From Pseudomonas sp. R-28-1W-6 (GTDB lineage Bacteria > Pseudomonadota > Gammaproteobacteria > Pseudomonadales > Pseudomonadaceae), in assembly GCF_009799925.1 (NCBI RefSeq), contig NZ_WELK01000007.1:82439-146438 (forward strand): a stretch of DNA of 64,000 bases, in the 5' to 3' direction. The position numbers were made by a program, and so were the translations under genes. Each line of letters opens with the position of its first letter. The stretch's first letter is position 1. Of the stretch, positions 35,764-46,263 are shown piece by piece. The notes beneath the pieces were generated by a model. The model was not told where the DNA came from and searched no databases. It saw only the letters and a program-made list of their open reading frames with translations.

Positions 35764-37185
35764 ATGCTTAGCCTGAAATCCTCCGTGTCCGGTCTGTTTG
35801 CCCTGCTGTTGCTGGGGCAGGTGGCTGTGGCGCAGGCGCAATTGCCAGAGTTCACCGAGTTGGTCGAGTCGGCCTCGCCGGCCGTGGTCAACATCAGCAC
35901 GCGGCAGAACGTGCCGCAGCGCAATGCCGCGATCCAGGGGCAGATGCCCGATCTGGAAGGCCTGCCGCCGGAGTTTCGCCAGTTCTTCGAGCGCAATCTG
36001 CCGCAGGTGCCGCGCAATCCGAACGGTCGCCAGCGCGAGGCGCAATCGCTGGGCTCCGGCTTCATCATCTCGGGCGATGGCTATGTGCTGACCAATAACC
36101 ATGTAGTGGCCGACGCCGACGAGATCATCGTGCGTTTGTCCGACCGCAGCGAGCTGGAGGCCAAGCTGGTCGGGGCCGACCCGCGTACCGACGTGGCGCT
36201 GCTCAAGGTCGAGGGCAAGGGGCTGCCGACCGTCAAACTGGGCAAATCCGACGACCTGAAGGTCGGGGCCTGGGTGCTGGCCATCGGCTCGCCCTTCGGT
36301 TTTGACCACTCCGTCACTGCAGGCATCGTCAGCGCCAAGGGGCGCAGCCTGCCGAACGAGAACTATGTGCCGTTCATCCAGACCGACGTGGCGATCAATC
36401 CGGGCAACTCGGGTGGCCCGCTGTTCAACCTGGATGGCGAGGTGGTGGGCATCAACTCGCAGATATTCACCCGCTCCGGTGGTTTCATGGGGCTCTCCTT
36501 CGCGATCCCGATCGACGTGGCGCTGGCCGTGGCCGATCAGCTGAAGACGGAAGGCAAGGTCAGTCGTGGCTGGTTGGGGGTGGTGATCCAGGAAGTGAAC
36601 AAGGACCTGGCGGAGTCCTTCGGGCTGGATAAACCGGCCGGGGCGCTGGTGGCCCAGGTGTTGGAAGGTGGGCCGGCCGCCAAGGGTGGGCTGCAGGTGG
36701 GCGATGTCATCCTCGGTATGAACGATCAGCCGATCATCATGTCTGCCGACCTGCCGCACCTGGTCGGTGGTCTCAAGCCTGGCAGCACGATCGAGCTGGA
36801 TGTGGTGCGCGAGGGCGAGCGCAAGCGCCTGTCGATGAGTGTCGGGGCGCTGCCGGAAGAGGGTGACGAGGTGGCGATCAATGCCGAGGCCGGTGTCGAG
36901 CGCAGCAGCAATCGCCTCGGGGTTTCCGTGGTCGAGCTGACCGATGAGCAGAAGAAGGCGCTCGATCTGCGTGGTGGCGTGGTGATCAAGGAGGTGCAGA
37001 ATGGTCCGGCGGCACTGATCGGTCTGCGTCCCGGTGACGTGATCACCCATCTGAACAATCAGGCCATCGACTCGGCCAAGACCTTCGCCCAGGTCGCCAA
37101 GGCGCTGCCGGTCAATCGTTCGGTGTCCATGCGTGTGCTGCGCCAGGGACGCGCCAGTTTCATTACCTTCAAACTGGCCGAGTAG
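35764..37185 (+). CDS. mucD: Periplasmic serine protease MucD (DegP/HtrA family)
   Basis: The 473-residue protease has a signal peptide ending VAQAQLPEF. Its catalytic triad segments are TNNHVVADAD (His), DPRTDVALLKV (Asp) and NPGNSGGPLFN (Ser). Two PDZ domains follow, near 270-360 and 380-470. It degrades misfolded envelope proteins and dampens AlgU activity. The ATG at 35764 is chosen for the signal peptide. A terminator follows at 37205. Confidence 0.95.
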   Translation: MLSLKSSVSGLFALLLLGQVAVAQAQLPEFTELVESASPAVVNISTRQNVPQRNAAIQGQMPDLEGLPPEFRQFFERNLPQVPRNPNGRQREAQSLGSGFIISGDGYVLTNNHVVADADEIIVRLSDRSELEAKLVGADPRTDVALLKVEGKGLPTVKLGKSDDLKVGAWVLAIGSPFGFDHSVTAGIVSAKGRSLPNENYVPFIQTDVAINPGNSGGPLFNLDGEVVGINSQIFTRSGGFMGLSFAIPIDVALAVADQLKTEGKVSRGWLGVVIQEVNKDLAESFGLDKPAGALVAQVLEGGPAAKGGLQVGDVILGMNDQPIIMSADLPHLVGGLKPGSTIELDVVREGERKRLSMSVGALPEEGDEVAINAEAGVERSSNRLGVSVVELTDEQKKALDLRGGVVIKEVQNGPAALIGLRPGDVITHLNNQAIDSAKTFAQVAKALPVNRSVSMRVLRQGRASFITFKLAE

Positions 37186-37204
37186 CGCGGCTTGCCTCAC
37201 CAGG

Positions 37205-37229
37205 AGGGCGGTTTCTACCGCCCTTTTTT
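37205..37229 (+). terminator. Intrinsic terminator after mucD
   Basis: GGGCGGTTTCTACCGCCC forms a 6-7 bp stem followed by TTTTTTG, 20 bases after the mucD stop. Confidence 0.85.
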
Positions 37230-37336
37230 GTGCGCGCCGCCTACTGCCCAGGCGTGACGCCATGGCTGGCAGTCGGGTAGAATGCTCGGCTATTTTCGGC
37301 GGGCAGCCTGCCTGCGGCTTTTTCGAGTGTTGATCC

Positions 37337-39136
37337 GTGAGTGACCTGAGTCATATCCGCAATTTTTCCATCATCGCCCACATCGACCATGGCAAGTCGA
37401 CCCTGGCCGACCGCTTCATTCAGATGTGTGGTGGCCTGTCCGAGCGCGAAATGGAAGCCCAGGTGCTGGATTCCATGGATCTGGAGCGCGAGCGCGGCAT
37501 CACCATCAAGGCGCACAGCGTGACCCTGCACTACAAGGCGCGGGACGGTAAGACCTACCAACTCAACTTCATCGATACCCCCGGGCACGTCGACTTCACC
37601 TACGAAGTCAGCCGCTCGCTGGCGGCCTGCGAAGGCGCGCTGCTGGTGGTGGATGCCGGTCAGGGGGTGGAAGCCCAGTCGGTTGCCAACTGCTACACGG
37701 CCATCGAGCAGGGCCTCGAAGTCATGCCGGTGCTGAACAAGATGGACCTGCCGCAGGCCGATCCGGACAAGGTCAAGGAAGAGATCGAACACATCATCGG
37801 CATCGATGCCACCGACGCCGTGGCCTGCAGTGCCAAGAGCGGCATGGGCGTGGATGAGGTGCTGGAGCGCCTGGTCGCGGTGATTCCGCCGCCGACCGGC
37901 GATATCGAGGCGCCGCTGCAGGCGCTGATCATCGACTCCTGGTTCGACAACTACCTGGGTGTGGTCTCGCTGGTGCGCGTGCGCCACGGCCGCATCAAGA
38001 AGGGCGACAAGGTGCTGGTCAAGTCCACCGGCAAGGTCCATCAGGTCGACAGCGTCGGCGTGTTCACGCCCAAGCACACGGCTACCGAGGATCTCAAGGC
38101 GGGCGAGGTGGGCTTCATCATCGCCGGCATCAAGGACATTCACGGTGCACCGGTGGGTGACACCCTGACCCTGTCGAGCACTCCCGATGTCGACATGCTG
38201 CCGGGCTTCAAGCGGGTCAAGCCGCAGGTCTACGCCGGCCTGTTCCCGGTCAGCTCGGACGATTTCGAAGACTTCCGCGAAGCGCTGCAGAAGCTGACGC
38301 TGAACGACGCGGCGCTGCAGTACGAGCCGGAAAGCTCCGAGGCCCTGGGCTTCGGTTTCCGCATCGGCTTCCTCGGCATGCTGCACATGGAGATCATCCA
38401 GGAGCGCCTGGAGCGCGAATACGACCTGGACCTGATCACCACCGCGCCGACCGTGGTTTTCGAAGTGGTGATGAAGAACGGCGAGACGATCTACGTCGAT
38501 AACCCGTCGAAACTGCCGGATCTGGCGTCGGTCGAGGATATGCGCGAGCCCATCGTGCGGGCCACCATCCTGGTGCCGCAGGAGCACCTGGGCAACGTCA
38601 TCACTCTGTGCATCGAGAAGCGCGGCGTGCAGCGTGACATGCAGTTCCTCAGCAGCCAGGTGCAGGTCTGCTATGACTTGCCGATGAACGAGGTGGTGCT
38701 GGACTTCTTCGATCGCCTGAAGTCGGTCAGCCGCGGTTACGCCTCGCTGGACTACAGTTTCGATCGTTTCGAGAGCGCCAATCTGGTCAAGCTGGATGTG
38801 CTGATCAATGGCGAGAAGGTCGATGCCCTGGCGCTTATCGTGCATCGCGATAAGGCCCACTACAAAGGCCGTGCGCTGACCGAGAAGATGAAAGAGCTGA
38901 TTCCTCGGCAGATGTTCGACGTAGCCATCCAGGCCGCCATCGGTGGCCAGATCGTTGCGCGGACAACCGTCAAGGCGCTGCGCAAGAACGTGCTGGCCAA
39001 ATGCTACGGTGGTGACGTGAGCCGTAAGAAAAAACTGCTGGAGAAGCAGAAGGCCGGTAAGAAACGCATGAAGCAGGTCGGCAGCGTGGAGATTCCCCAG
39101 GAAGCCTTCCTTGCCGTGCTCAAAGTGGATAGCTGA
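37337..39136 (+). CDS. lepA: Elongation factor 4 (ribosomal back-translocase)
   Basis: The 599-residue translational GTPase has G1 [14 protein letters not shown]3 DTPGHVDF, G4 NKMDLPQA and the LepA-specific C-terminus [19 protein letters not shown]. It acts on stalled ribosomes. The GTG start is at 37337, with a TAGAAT -10-like box at 37278. lepB begins five bases after its stop. Confidence 0.97.
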   Translation: MSDLSHIRNFSIIAHIDHGKSTLADRFIQMCGGLSEREMEAQVLDSMDLERERGITIKAHSVTLHYKARDGKTYQLNFIDTPGHVDFTYEVSRSLAACEGALLVVDAGQGVEAQSVANCYTAIEQGLEVMPVLNKMDLPQADPDKVKEEIEHIIGIDATDAVACSAKSGMGVDEVLERLVAVIPPPTGDIEAPLQALIIDSWFDNYLGVVSLVRVRHGRIKKGDKVLVKSTGKVHQVDSVGVFTPKHTATEDLKAGEVGFIIAGIKDIHGAPVGDTLTLSSTPDVDMLPGFKRVKPQVYAGLFPVSSDDFEDFREALQKLTLNDAALQYEPESSEALGFGFRIGFLGMLHMEIIQERLEREYDLDLITTAPTVVFEVVMKNGETIYVDNPSKLPDLASVEDMREPIVRATILVPQEHLGNVITLCIEKRGVQRDMQFLSSQVQVCYDLPMNEVVLDFFDRLKSVSRGYASLDYSFDRFESANLVKLDVLINGEKVDALALIVHRDKAHYKGRALTEKMKELIPRQMFDVAIQAAIGGQIVARTTVKALRKNVLAKCYGGDVSRKKKLLEKQKAGKKRMKQVGSVEIPQEAFLAVLKVDS

Positions 39137-39141
39137 TAGCC

Positions 39142-39996
39142 ATGTCGTTCAATTTCCCTCTGATTCTGGTGATTGCCGTTGCGGTTTGCGGTGCCCTGGC
39201 CTTGCTCGATCTGCTCCTGCTGGCCCCGCGCCGGCGGTCGGCGATTGCCACTTACGAGGGACAGGTCGACAAGGTGGACGCGCAGGTGCTGCAAAGCCTG
39301 AATCGCGAGCCGTTGCTGGTCGAATACGGCAAGTCGTTCTTCCCGGTATTGGCCATCGTGCTGGTGCTGCGTTCCTTCCTGCTGGAGCCGTTCCAGATTC
39401 CGTCCGGCTCGATGAAGCCGACTCTGGATATCGGCGATTTCATCCTGGTCAACAAGTTTGCCTACGGCATCCGCCTGCCGGTTGTCGATACCAAGGTCAT
39501 CGAGGTGGGTGATCCGCAGCGTGGCGACGTGATGGTGTTCCGCTACCCGAGCGAGCCGAACATCAACTACATCAAGCGCGTGGTTGGTTTGCCCGGCGAC
39601 CGGATCAGCTACACCACGGCCAAGCGCCTGCTGGTCAATGGCCAGCCGGTTGCCGAGACCTTTCTCGGCGAGGAACCGGGCAGCCTGGGCAGTGCCGCGC
39701 TGTATCGGGAGAAGCTGGGCGAGGTGGAGCACCAGATTCGCAAGGAGCTGCGCCGCAACCTGCACGTGCCGGGTGACGAATGGGTGGTGCCCCAAGGGCA
39801 CTACTTCATGATGGGCGACAACCGCGACAACTCCAATGACAGCCGCTACTGGAACGACAAGCGTATTCCCCAGGAGCTGCTGGGCATGGTTCCGGATCGT
39901 AATATTGTCGGCAAGGCCTTCGCCGTGTGGATGAGCTGGCCGGATCCGAAGTTGCGCAGCCTGCCGAATTTTTCCCGGGTGGGGCTGATCCACTGA
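39142..39996 (+). CDS. lepB: Signal peptidase I
   Basis: The 284-residue protease has two N-terminal membrane helices (5-27 and 63-80), catalytic Ser90 in IPSGSMKPTL and Lys145 in NYIKRVVGLPGD, and the MGDNRDNSNDSRYW box near 230. It cleaves signal peptides of exported proteins at the outer face of the inner membrane. It is co-transcribed with lepA. Confidence 0.97.
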   Translation: MSFNFPLILVIAVAVCGALALLDLLLLAPRRRSAIATYEGQVDKVDAQVLQSLNREPLLVEYGKSFFPVLAIVLVLRSFLLEPFQIPSGSMKPTLDIGDFILVNKFAYGIRLPVVDTKVIEVGDPQRGDVMVFRYPSEPNINYIKRVVGLPGDRISYTTAKRLLVNGQPVAETFLGEEPGSLGSAALYREKLGEVEHQIRKELRRNLHVPGDEWVVPQGHYFMMGDNRDNSNDSRYWNDKRIPQELLGMVPDRNIVGKAFAVWMSWPDPKLRSLPNFSRVGLIH

Positions 39997-40105
39997 TCAA
40001 CCGGCATGTGTGTGGCGCATTGTGCAATGGGTTTGCGCCAGCTTATATAGAGTTATGCTCTGGGCCTGCGGGCATCACGATAAAAAAGGATAAGAGGGGG
40101 TGGTC

Positions 40106-40483
40106 ATGAAGTTTGCGCATTCGCAAAAAGGCTTGTCGATGCTGAGCTGGCTGGTGGTGCTGGCTGTGGTGGCGTTCTTCGCCAGCATGACTTTCAAGAT
40201 GCTGCCGCATTACATGGATTACATGTCCCTGGAGAAAATGATCGCTTCAGTGGAAACAGAGCCCAGTCAGGAAATTCGTTCGGTCTCCGACTTCTACAGC
40301 AAGTTGAGCAGTGGAATGATGGTTAACAATATCCGGGATTTGAACTTGAAAGAGTCGATCAAGATCACCGTCGAAAATGGTGAGTTTTTGGTTCACGTCA
40401 AATATGAGAAGCGTGAACCCTTGATTGAAAATCTCGACCTAGTAGCTCGGTTCGACAAAGAATTTCGCGTACGCATGCCGTGA
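40106..40483 (+). CDS. DUF4845 single-pass membrane protein
   Basis: The 125-residue protein has one N-terminal helix ([21 protein letters not shown]) and a periplasmic domain, matching DUF4845 proteins always found between lepB and rnc. GAGGGGG lies five bases before the ATG at 40106, which is preferred over the GTG at 40100. Function unknown. It overlaps rnc by four bases. Codon use is less GC-rich than the neighbours. Confidence 0.88.
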   Translation: MKFAHSQKGLSMLSWLVVLAVVAFFASMTFKMLPHYMDYMSLEKMIASVETEPSQEIRSVSDFYSKLSSGMMVNNIRDLNLKESIKITVENGEFLVHVKYEKREPLIENLDLVARFDKEFRVRMP

Positions 40484-41161
40484 GTGCCTCTCTAGCCCGT
40501 CTTGAGCGTCAGCTCGGTTATACCTTCCAGAACCAGGATCTGCTGATCCTGGCCCTTACCCACCGCAGCTTCGCCGGGCGCAACAATGAGCGCCTGGAGT
40601 TCCTCGGCGATGCCATCCTCAACTTCGTCGCTGGCGAGGCGCTGTTCGAGCGCTTCCCCCAGGCTCGCGAAGGCCAGTTGTCGCGTTTGCGCGCACGTCT
40701 GGTCAAAGGCGAGACACTGGCAGTGCTGGCGCGTGGCTTCGATCTGGGTGAGTACCTGCGCCTGGGCTCCGGCGAGCTGAAGAGTGGCGGCTTTCGCCGC
40801 GAATCGATTCTGGCCGATGCCCTCGAGGCGCTGATCGGTGGCATCTACCTGGACGCCGGCATGGACATGGCGCGCCAGCGTGTGCTGGCCTGGCTCAGCA
40901 ACGAGCTGGAAAGCCTGACCCTGGTCGACACCAACAAGGACCCGAAAACCCGTCTGCAGGAGTTTCTGCAGTCGCGCGGTACCGACCTGCCGCGCTATGA
41001 CGTGGTGGATATTCAGGGCGAGCCGCATTGCCGAACCTTCTTCGTGCAGTGCGAGGTGGCCCTGTTGAATGAAAATACCCAGGGGCAGGGCGCCAGTCGG
41101 CGCATTGCCGAGCAGGTCGCCGCCGCCGCCGCCCTCGTGGCGCTGGGCGTGGAGAATGGCA

Positions 41162-41169
<8 letters not shown>
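40480..41169 (+). CDS. rnc: Ribonuclease III
   Basis: The 229-residue enzyme has the RNase III signature [12 protein letters not shown] near residue 36, a second metal-ligand region [16 protein letters not shown], and a C-terminal double-stranded-RNA-binding domain from about 155. It processes rRNA and mRNA duplexes. GTG start overlapping the previous stop; it overlaps era by eight bases. Confidence 0.97.
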
Positions 41170-42064
<895 letters not shown>

Positions 42065-42067
42065 GCC

Positions 42068-42766
42068 ATGCAGGCCAGTGCGTATCCGGCCTACGTCCTG
42101 CACAGCCGTGCCTACCGCGAGAGCAGTGCGCTGCTCGACATCCTGACTCCGCAAGGTCGTTTTCGCGCGGTCTTGCGCGGTGCGCGGGGCAAGGCCGGCA
42201 CCCTGGCGCGCCCCTTCGTGCCGCTGGAGGCGGAGTTCCGTGGGCGTGGCGAGCTGAAGAACGTCGCCCGCCTGGAAGCCGCAGGCATCCCCAATCTGCT
42301 CGCTGGCGCCGCACTGTTCAGCGGCCTGTACCTCAACGAACTGCTGATCCGTCTGCTGCCCGCGGAAGACCCGCTGCCCGCCTTGTTCGAGCACTACGCC
42401 CTGACGCTCCGGGCGCTGGCCGCGAATCCGCCGCTGGAGCCCCTGTTGCGCGCCTTCGAGTGGCGCCTGCTGGACGAGCTGGGCTATGGTTTTGCCCTGG
42501 ACAGCGATCTGGCCGGCCAGCCGATTGCCGCCGACGGGCTGTACCGCCTGCTGCCGGACGCCGGTCTGGAGGCGGTGGTGCAGCTGCAGCCCGGCTTGTT
42601 TCGCGGCGACGATCTACTGGCCATGGCCGAGGCCGACTGGTCGTCGCCCGGCGCGCTGGCTGCGGCCAAGCGCCTGATGCGCCAGGCCCTGGCACCCCAT
42701 CTGGGCGGTCGACCACTGGTCAGCCGCGAACTCTTCATGAATCTCAAGGAACCTGCCCGTGACTGA
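42068..42766 (+). CDS. recO: DNA repair protein RecO
   Basis: The 232-residue protein opens with the RecO OB-fold ([25 protein letters not shown]) and continues with a helical domain without the zinc-finger cysteines, as usual in Pseudomonas. It loads RecA with RecR. It starts three bases after era and overlaps pdxJ by eight bases. Confidence 0.95.
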   Translation: MQASAYPAYVLHSRAYRESSALLDILTPQGRFRAVLRGARGKAGTLARPFVPLEAEFRGRGELKNVARLEAAGIPNLLAGAALFSGLYLNELLIRLLPAEDPLPALFEHYALTLRALAANPPLEPLLRAFEWRLLDELGYGFALDSDLAGQPIAADGLYRLLPDAGLEAVVQLQPGLFRGDDLLAMAEADWSSPGALAAAKRLMRQALAPHLGGRPLVSRELFMNLKEPARD

Positions 42767-43505
42767 AGCCAATCGCATCCTCCTCGGCGTGAATATCGAT
42801 CATGTCGCCACCCTGCGTCAGGCCCGTGGCACCCGATACCCCGACCCGGTCAAGGCGGCGCTGGATGCCGAGGAGGCCGGTGCCGATGGCATCACCGTGC
42901 ACCTGCGCGAGGATCGCCGGCATATCCAGGAACGTGACGTGCGCCTGCTCAAGGAGGTGCTGCAGACGCGGATGAACTTCGAGATGGGGGTCACCGACTT
43001 CATGCTCGACTTTGCCGAGAGCATCCGTCCCGAGCACATCTGCCTGGTTCCGGAAACCCGCCAGGAGCTGACCACCGAAGGGGGGCTGGAGGTGGCTGGC
43101 CAGGAAGCACGCATCCGTGCGGCCGTGGAGCGCCTGAGCCGGCTGGGCTGCGAAGTGTCGCTGTTCATCGATGCCGACGAGCAACAGATCGAGGCGGCGC
43201 GGCGTGTCGGTGCCCCGGCCATCGAGCTGCATACCGGCCGCTATGCCGATGCCCAGACCCCGGCGCAGGCGGCCCGCGAGCTGGCGCGGATCCGTGACGG
43301 AGTGGCCTGCGGCCTGGCCCATGGCCTGATCGTCAATGCCGGCCATGGTCTGCATTACCACAATGCCGAACCGGTGGCGGCGATTGCCGGCGTGCACGAA
43401 CTGAACATCGGCCATGCGATCGTCGCGCATGCCCTGTTCGTCGGCTTCAAGGCGGCGGTGGCGGAGATGAAGCAGCTGATCGTCGCCGCTGCTGCGCGCG
43501 GCTAA
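42759..43505 (+). CDS. pdxJ: Pyridoxine 5'-phosphate synthase
   Basis: The 248-residue TIM-barrel enzyme begins [21 protein letters not shown], followed by [16 protein letters not shown] and [10 protein letters not shown], all PdxJ signatures. It makes pyridoxine phosphate. GTG start at 42759. Its TAA stop at 43503-43505 is also the left flank of repeat copy C. Confidence 0.96.
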   Translation: MTEANRILLGVNIDHVATLRQARGTRYPDPVKAALDAEEAGADGITVHLREDRRHIQERDVRLLKEVLQTRMNFEMGVTDFMLDFAESIRPEHICLVPETRQELTTEGGLEVAGQEARIRAAVERLSRLGCEVSLFIDADEQQIEAARRVGAPAIELHTGRYADAQTPAQAARELARIRDGVACGLAHGLIVNAGHGLHYHNAEPVAAIAGVHELNIGHAIVAHALFVGFKAAVAEMKQLIVAAAARG

Positions 43506-43645
43506 GAGCCTGTTTGCGATCTCCCGGCCGTCGGCCATACAGCGTTAAAAGCAGCCTCGGAATGCTTATTTACAGCACGTAAACTCCGCTTCCTCGGCTG
43601 CTTTTGCCTTGTCTGGCTCTAGTCCAAAAGATCGTAAACAGACTC
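43506..43645. repeat. MITE-like palindromic element, copy C (140 bp)
   Basis: Starts GAGCCTGTTTGCGATC and ends GATCGTAAACAGACTC. The inner arms GCAGCC and GGCTGC, with the GTTAAAAGC/GCTTTTGCC segments, form nested hairpins. It begins at the base after the pdxJ TAA stop. The flanks are TAA (left) and TGA (right, 43646-43648), a one-base-different duplication. Confidence 0.85.
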
Positions 43646-43715
43646 TGAAGGCACACGCCTGCCAGCAAGCCGGCCCGCGCGCGCTGTACAAAATGGCAGC
43701 GCGCTCGGCGACCAT

Positions 43716-44270
43716 TCAGAGCATGCGGCGGAACTGATGCCATCGGCGCTGCACGCTGACCGCCCAGTCCGGCGTGGCTTCCCCGGTGCCGGCCAGTTCC
43801 AGGCGCGGATGGTGGGCGATGACCTGGTTGAGGATCGGCTCCTGCCCAGGTTTCACGTCGACAAAGAACAGGTGCTTGCCTTCGTGCAGTTTGTCGGCAA
43901 AGCGGCGGAAGGCGCTGTTGGGTTGCTGCATGCCGAACAGGCTGCCTTCCCAGATGCAGAAGCCGACCAGCACCACCGCCAGGAACACGAAGGGTGTCCA
44001 GCCGGCAGGGCTCTCGGCCCAGCCGTTCAGCCAGGCCAGTAGCACCACCAGGGCTGCCAGGCTGAGGCCGATCAGGCTGGCGATCTGGCCGGAATGGACC
44101 AGGTCCTGTTTCATGAGCGATGGTACGTCGTGCAGCTGGTGTTGCTCGACTGCGGCATCCTGCTCGCTCAGGACGTGGATCTGTTCGGTGCTGATGCCGC
44201 TGGCTTCCAGCTCGTTCTCGAGCTTTTCCAGCTCGTCCAGGTTGTCGCTGATGTAGTAATGCCGATTCAT
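43716..44270 (-). CDS. Two-helix membrane protein of unknown function
   Basis: This 184-residue protein starts MNRHYYISDNLDELEKLENEL, a soluble N-terminal domain of about 60 residues. Two membrane helices follow (about 63-82 and 92-111), then a C-terminal soluble domain with HLFFVDVKPGQEPILNQVI. Similar proteins are widespread in Pseudomonas under vague names, and I cannot assign a function. GGAGGTG precedes the ATG. Confidence 0.75.
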   Translation of the reverse strand: MNRHYYISDNLDELEKLENELEASGISTEQIHVLSEQDAAVEQHQLHDVPSLMKQDLVHSGQIASLIGLSLAALVVLLAWLNGWAESPAGWTPFVFLAVVLVGFCIWEGSLFGMQQPNSAFRRFADKLHEGKHLFFVDVKPGQEPILNQVIAHHPRLELAGTGEATPDWAVSVQRRWHQFRRML

Positions 44271-44352
44271 GGCACACCTCCCATCTTGCAGTGGTGAGCC
44301 CCCAGTGAGTGCAGGTGACCGCGATGGGTCTATCGACAGTGTAGTTGTGTGC

Positions 44353-45375
44353 TCAGGGCCGCGATTGCGGGCTGCCGAGCGGCTGCGGCGCCTCGATGAT
44401 GCAGCGGTCGCGGCCGGCGCTCTTGGCCTGGTACAGGCACTGGTCGGTGCGCTGCAGCCAGCTGCTCCAGCTTTCGTCGCGGCGCAGGGTGGTGCCGCCG
44501 ATGGACACCGTCACCGGCCCGCCCGGCCCACGCAAGGATTGCCGCACCCGTTGCAGCAGGTGGTTGGCGGCGGCTTGCAGGCCTTCGCTGGTGCTGTCCG
44601 GCAGGAGCAGGAGGAACTCTTCGCCGCCGAAGCGGAACAGGCGATCCTCTTGGCGCGAGCAGGATTTGATCAGCTCGACGAAGTCGATCAGCACCTGGTC
44701 GCCGGCCGGGTGGCCGAACTGGTCGTTGATCTGCTTGAAGTGGTCCAGATCCATTGCCAGTGCGCCGTAGTCCTTGCCGTGGCGGCGTTTGCTGGATACC
44801 GCGATCTTCATTTCCTCATCCATCGCCCGACGGTTGCGGGCGCCGGTGAGCGGGTCGCTGATGGCCAGGATCTGCAGCTGCTCGCGCTGGCTGCTGGTGC
44901 GGTAGGCGAAGATGAAGGTGAGGATGCCCGCCACCGTGTTGGTGACCAGGAAGGAGATCATCTGGTAGTGGCTCTCGAACACGCTGCCCGGGACCCAGAG
45001 CGCGTGGCCGACCAGGCTGGTAAGGATCAGCAGCGTGGCCACGATGGCCTTGCCGGGAGAAACCATGAAGAAGTTGAAGAGGATCAGCGGGTAGAGCCAG
45101 AACAGGCCGTTGACCCCCAGGTTGATGGCGATCAGGGTCGAACCCACCGAGAAGATGCTCGCCAGGTAGATGCCGGGCTTCACCGTGTCTCCGGTGCGCC
45201 AGGCATAGAGCACGGCCAGTATGGTGGAGGTGACGAACACCGAGTCGGCGATACCGACCAGGTAGTTGCCGTGCATCAGGCGATAAAACGCGTAAGGCGT
45301 GATGCCCAGTACGCCGATCAATCCCATGAAGGAGATGATGGATAGCTGGAAGTCTTTCCTGAGTCGCTTGAACAT
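44353..45375 (-). CDS. Membrane diguanylate cyclase (GGDEF)
   Basis: The 340-residue protein has about six membrane helices in residues 12-170, then a GGDEF domain with DPLTGARNRRAMDEEM and the active-site FGGEEF near residue 265. An RxxD inhibitory site (RQED) lies five residues before GGEEF, so feedback inhibition by c-di-GMP is expected. c-di-GMP controls LapA retention in related systems, although no lapD or lapG gene is in this window. The N-terminal sensory input is unknown. Confidence 0.88.
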   Translation of the reverse strand: MFKRLRKDFQLSIISFMGLIGVLGITPYAFYRLMHGNYLVGIADSVFVTSTILAVLYAWRTGDTVKPGIYLASIFSVGSTLIAINLGVNGLFWLYPLILFNFFMVSPGKAIVATLLILTSLVGHALWVPGSVFESHYQMISFLVTNTVAGILTFIFAYRTSSQREQLQILAISDPLTGARNRRAMDEEMKIAVSSKRRHGKDYGALAMDLDHFKQINDQFGHPAGDQVLIDFVELIKSCSRQEDRLFRFGGEEFLLLLPDSTSEGLQAAANHLLQRVRQSLRGPGGPVTVSIGGTTLRRDESWSSWLQRTDQCLYQAKSAGRDRCIIEAPQPLGSPQSRP

Positions 45376-45540
45376 CAGCGATAGTCCCTTGGCCTGTGGC
45401 TCTTTTTATCGTTTTCTGACGACAGGATGCAGAGCTTTGCCAAGGTGGGCAAGGGCGATGTTGGGCGAGGTGCCAGTATTGCCGCCAGAGTGCCGCGCGT
45501 GTGCGGGCCATGGCGGTTGCTGGCTATTCGGCCGGCAAGA

Positions 45541-45720
45541 TTATTTCTTGCTGATGGTGATGTGACGGCTGGGGGTGAGCGACTGACCGCTGACGCCTTT
45601 GGCGATCTGCTGGATCTCGCCACCGGACTTGAGGAACGCGGCGATCTGGGCTTCGATGGATTCGTGGGTTTCCACGGCCGGTTGCGGTTTGGGTTTCTGG
45701 CTGGATCCTTTGACTCGCAT
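45541..45720 (-). CDS. Small basic protein next to the cold-shock gene
   Basis: The 59-residue protein starts at the ATG at 45720 after AAAGGGGAGCCACC. It has a basic Pro/Lys-rich N-terminus and the segment IEAQIAAFLKSGGEIQQIA. The FL-x-x-GG-x-[IV]-Q-x-I pattern resembles a segment I remember in the RNA-polymerase-binding protein SutA. That similarity is from memory and is weak evidence. It lies on the same strand, about 100 bases downstream of the cold-shock gene, beyond a terminator. Confidence 0.6.
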   Translation of the reverse strand: MRVKGSSQKPKPQPAVETHESIEAQIAAFLKSGGEIQQIAKGVSGQSLTPSRHITISKK

Positions 45721-45781
45721 GGTGGCTCCCCTTTGAGGAAATCGATGGCGCACGCTGGGTGCGGATGAAATGGCAGGGATA

Positions 45782-45808
45782 AAAAAACCGGCCCGTGGGC
45801 CGGTTTTC
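45782..45808 (-). terminator. Intrinsic terminator after the cold-shock gene
   Basis: On the minus strand AAAACCGGCCC and GGGCCGGTTTT pair perfectly around a two- to three-base loop, ending in seven T residues. It lies 17 bases past the cold-shock gene stop. Confidence 0.88.
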
Positions 45809-45824
45809 GTGACGCGTCGAGTAA

Positions 45825-46034
45825 TTAGATTACTTGGACGTCGTCAGCTTGCATGCCTTTCTGGCCTTTTACAGCCACGAAGGAGACCTTTTGGCCTTCC
45901 TGCAGGCTTTTGAAGCCAGCGCTCTGGATCGAGCGGTAGTGTACAAACAGGTCGGCGCCGCTTTCCGGGGTGATGAAGCCGAAGCCTTTTTCATCGTTGA
46001 ACCACTTGACGGTGCCAGTTTGACGTTCGGACAT
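45825..46034 (-). CDS. Cold-shock-domain protein
   Basis: The 69-residue protein has RNP1 KGFGFITP and RNP2 DLFVHY motifs ([15 protein letters not shown]). It binds single-stranded RNA or DNA and melts mRNA structure. AAGGAGACATCCC precedes the ATG at 46034. The longer in-frame extension is the mRNA leader, as cold-shock genes usually have a long 5' untranslated region. CspA/CapB-like, but the precise paralogue is not assigned. Confidence 0.93.
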   Translation of the reverse strand: MSERQTGTVKWFNDEKGFGFITPESGADLFVHYRSIQSAGFKSLQEGQKVSFVAVKGQKGMQADDVQVI

Positions 46035-46263
46035 GGGATGTCTCCTTGAACAAAGTGAACATGACACTGGAACAGCCCAGGTCATGACTGAGTGCAAAGA
46101 GTAAAGAAACCGATGGAAGGTTGGATCGAGATCTAAACAGGTCGATTTGCGGTGACACATGCAACACAGTCCGAACAACTTACAGGTATAACGGCCAATC
46201 GCCTAGTCATTTCTTCACTTTCTGCTAAGCGGGGTGCCGTTGCAGGGCCTCGGCCGATCGGCC

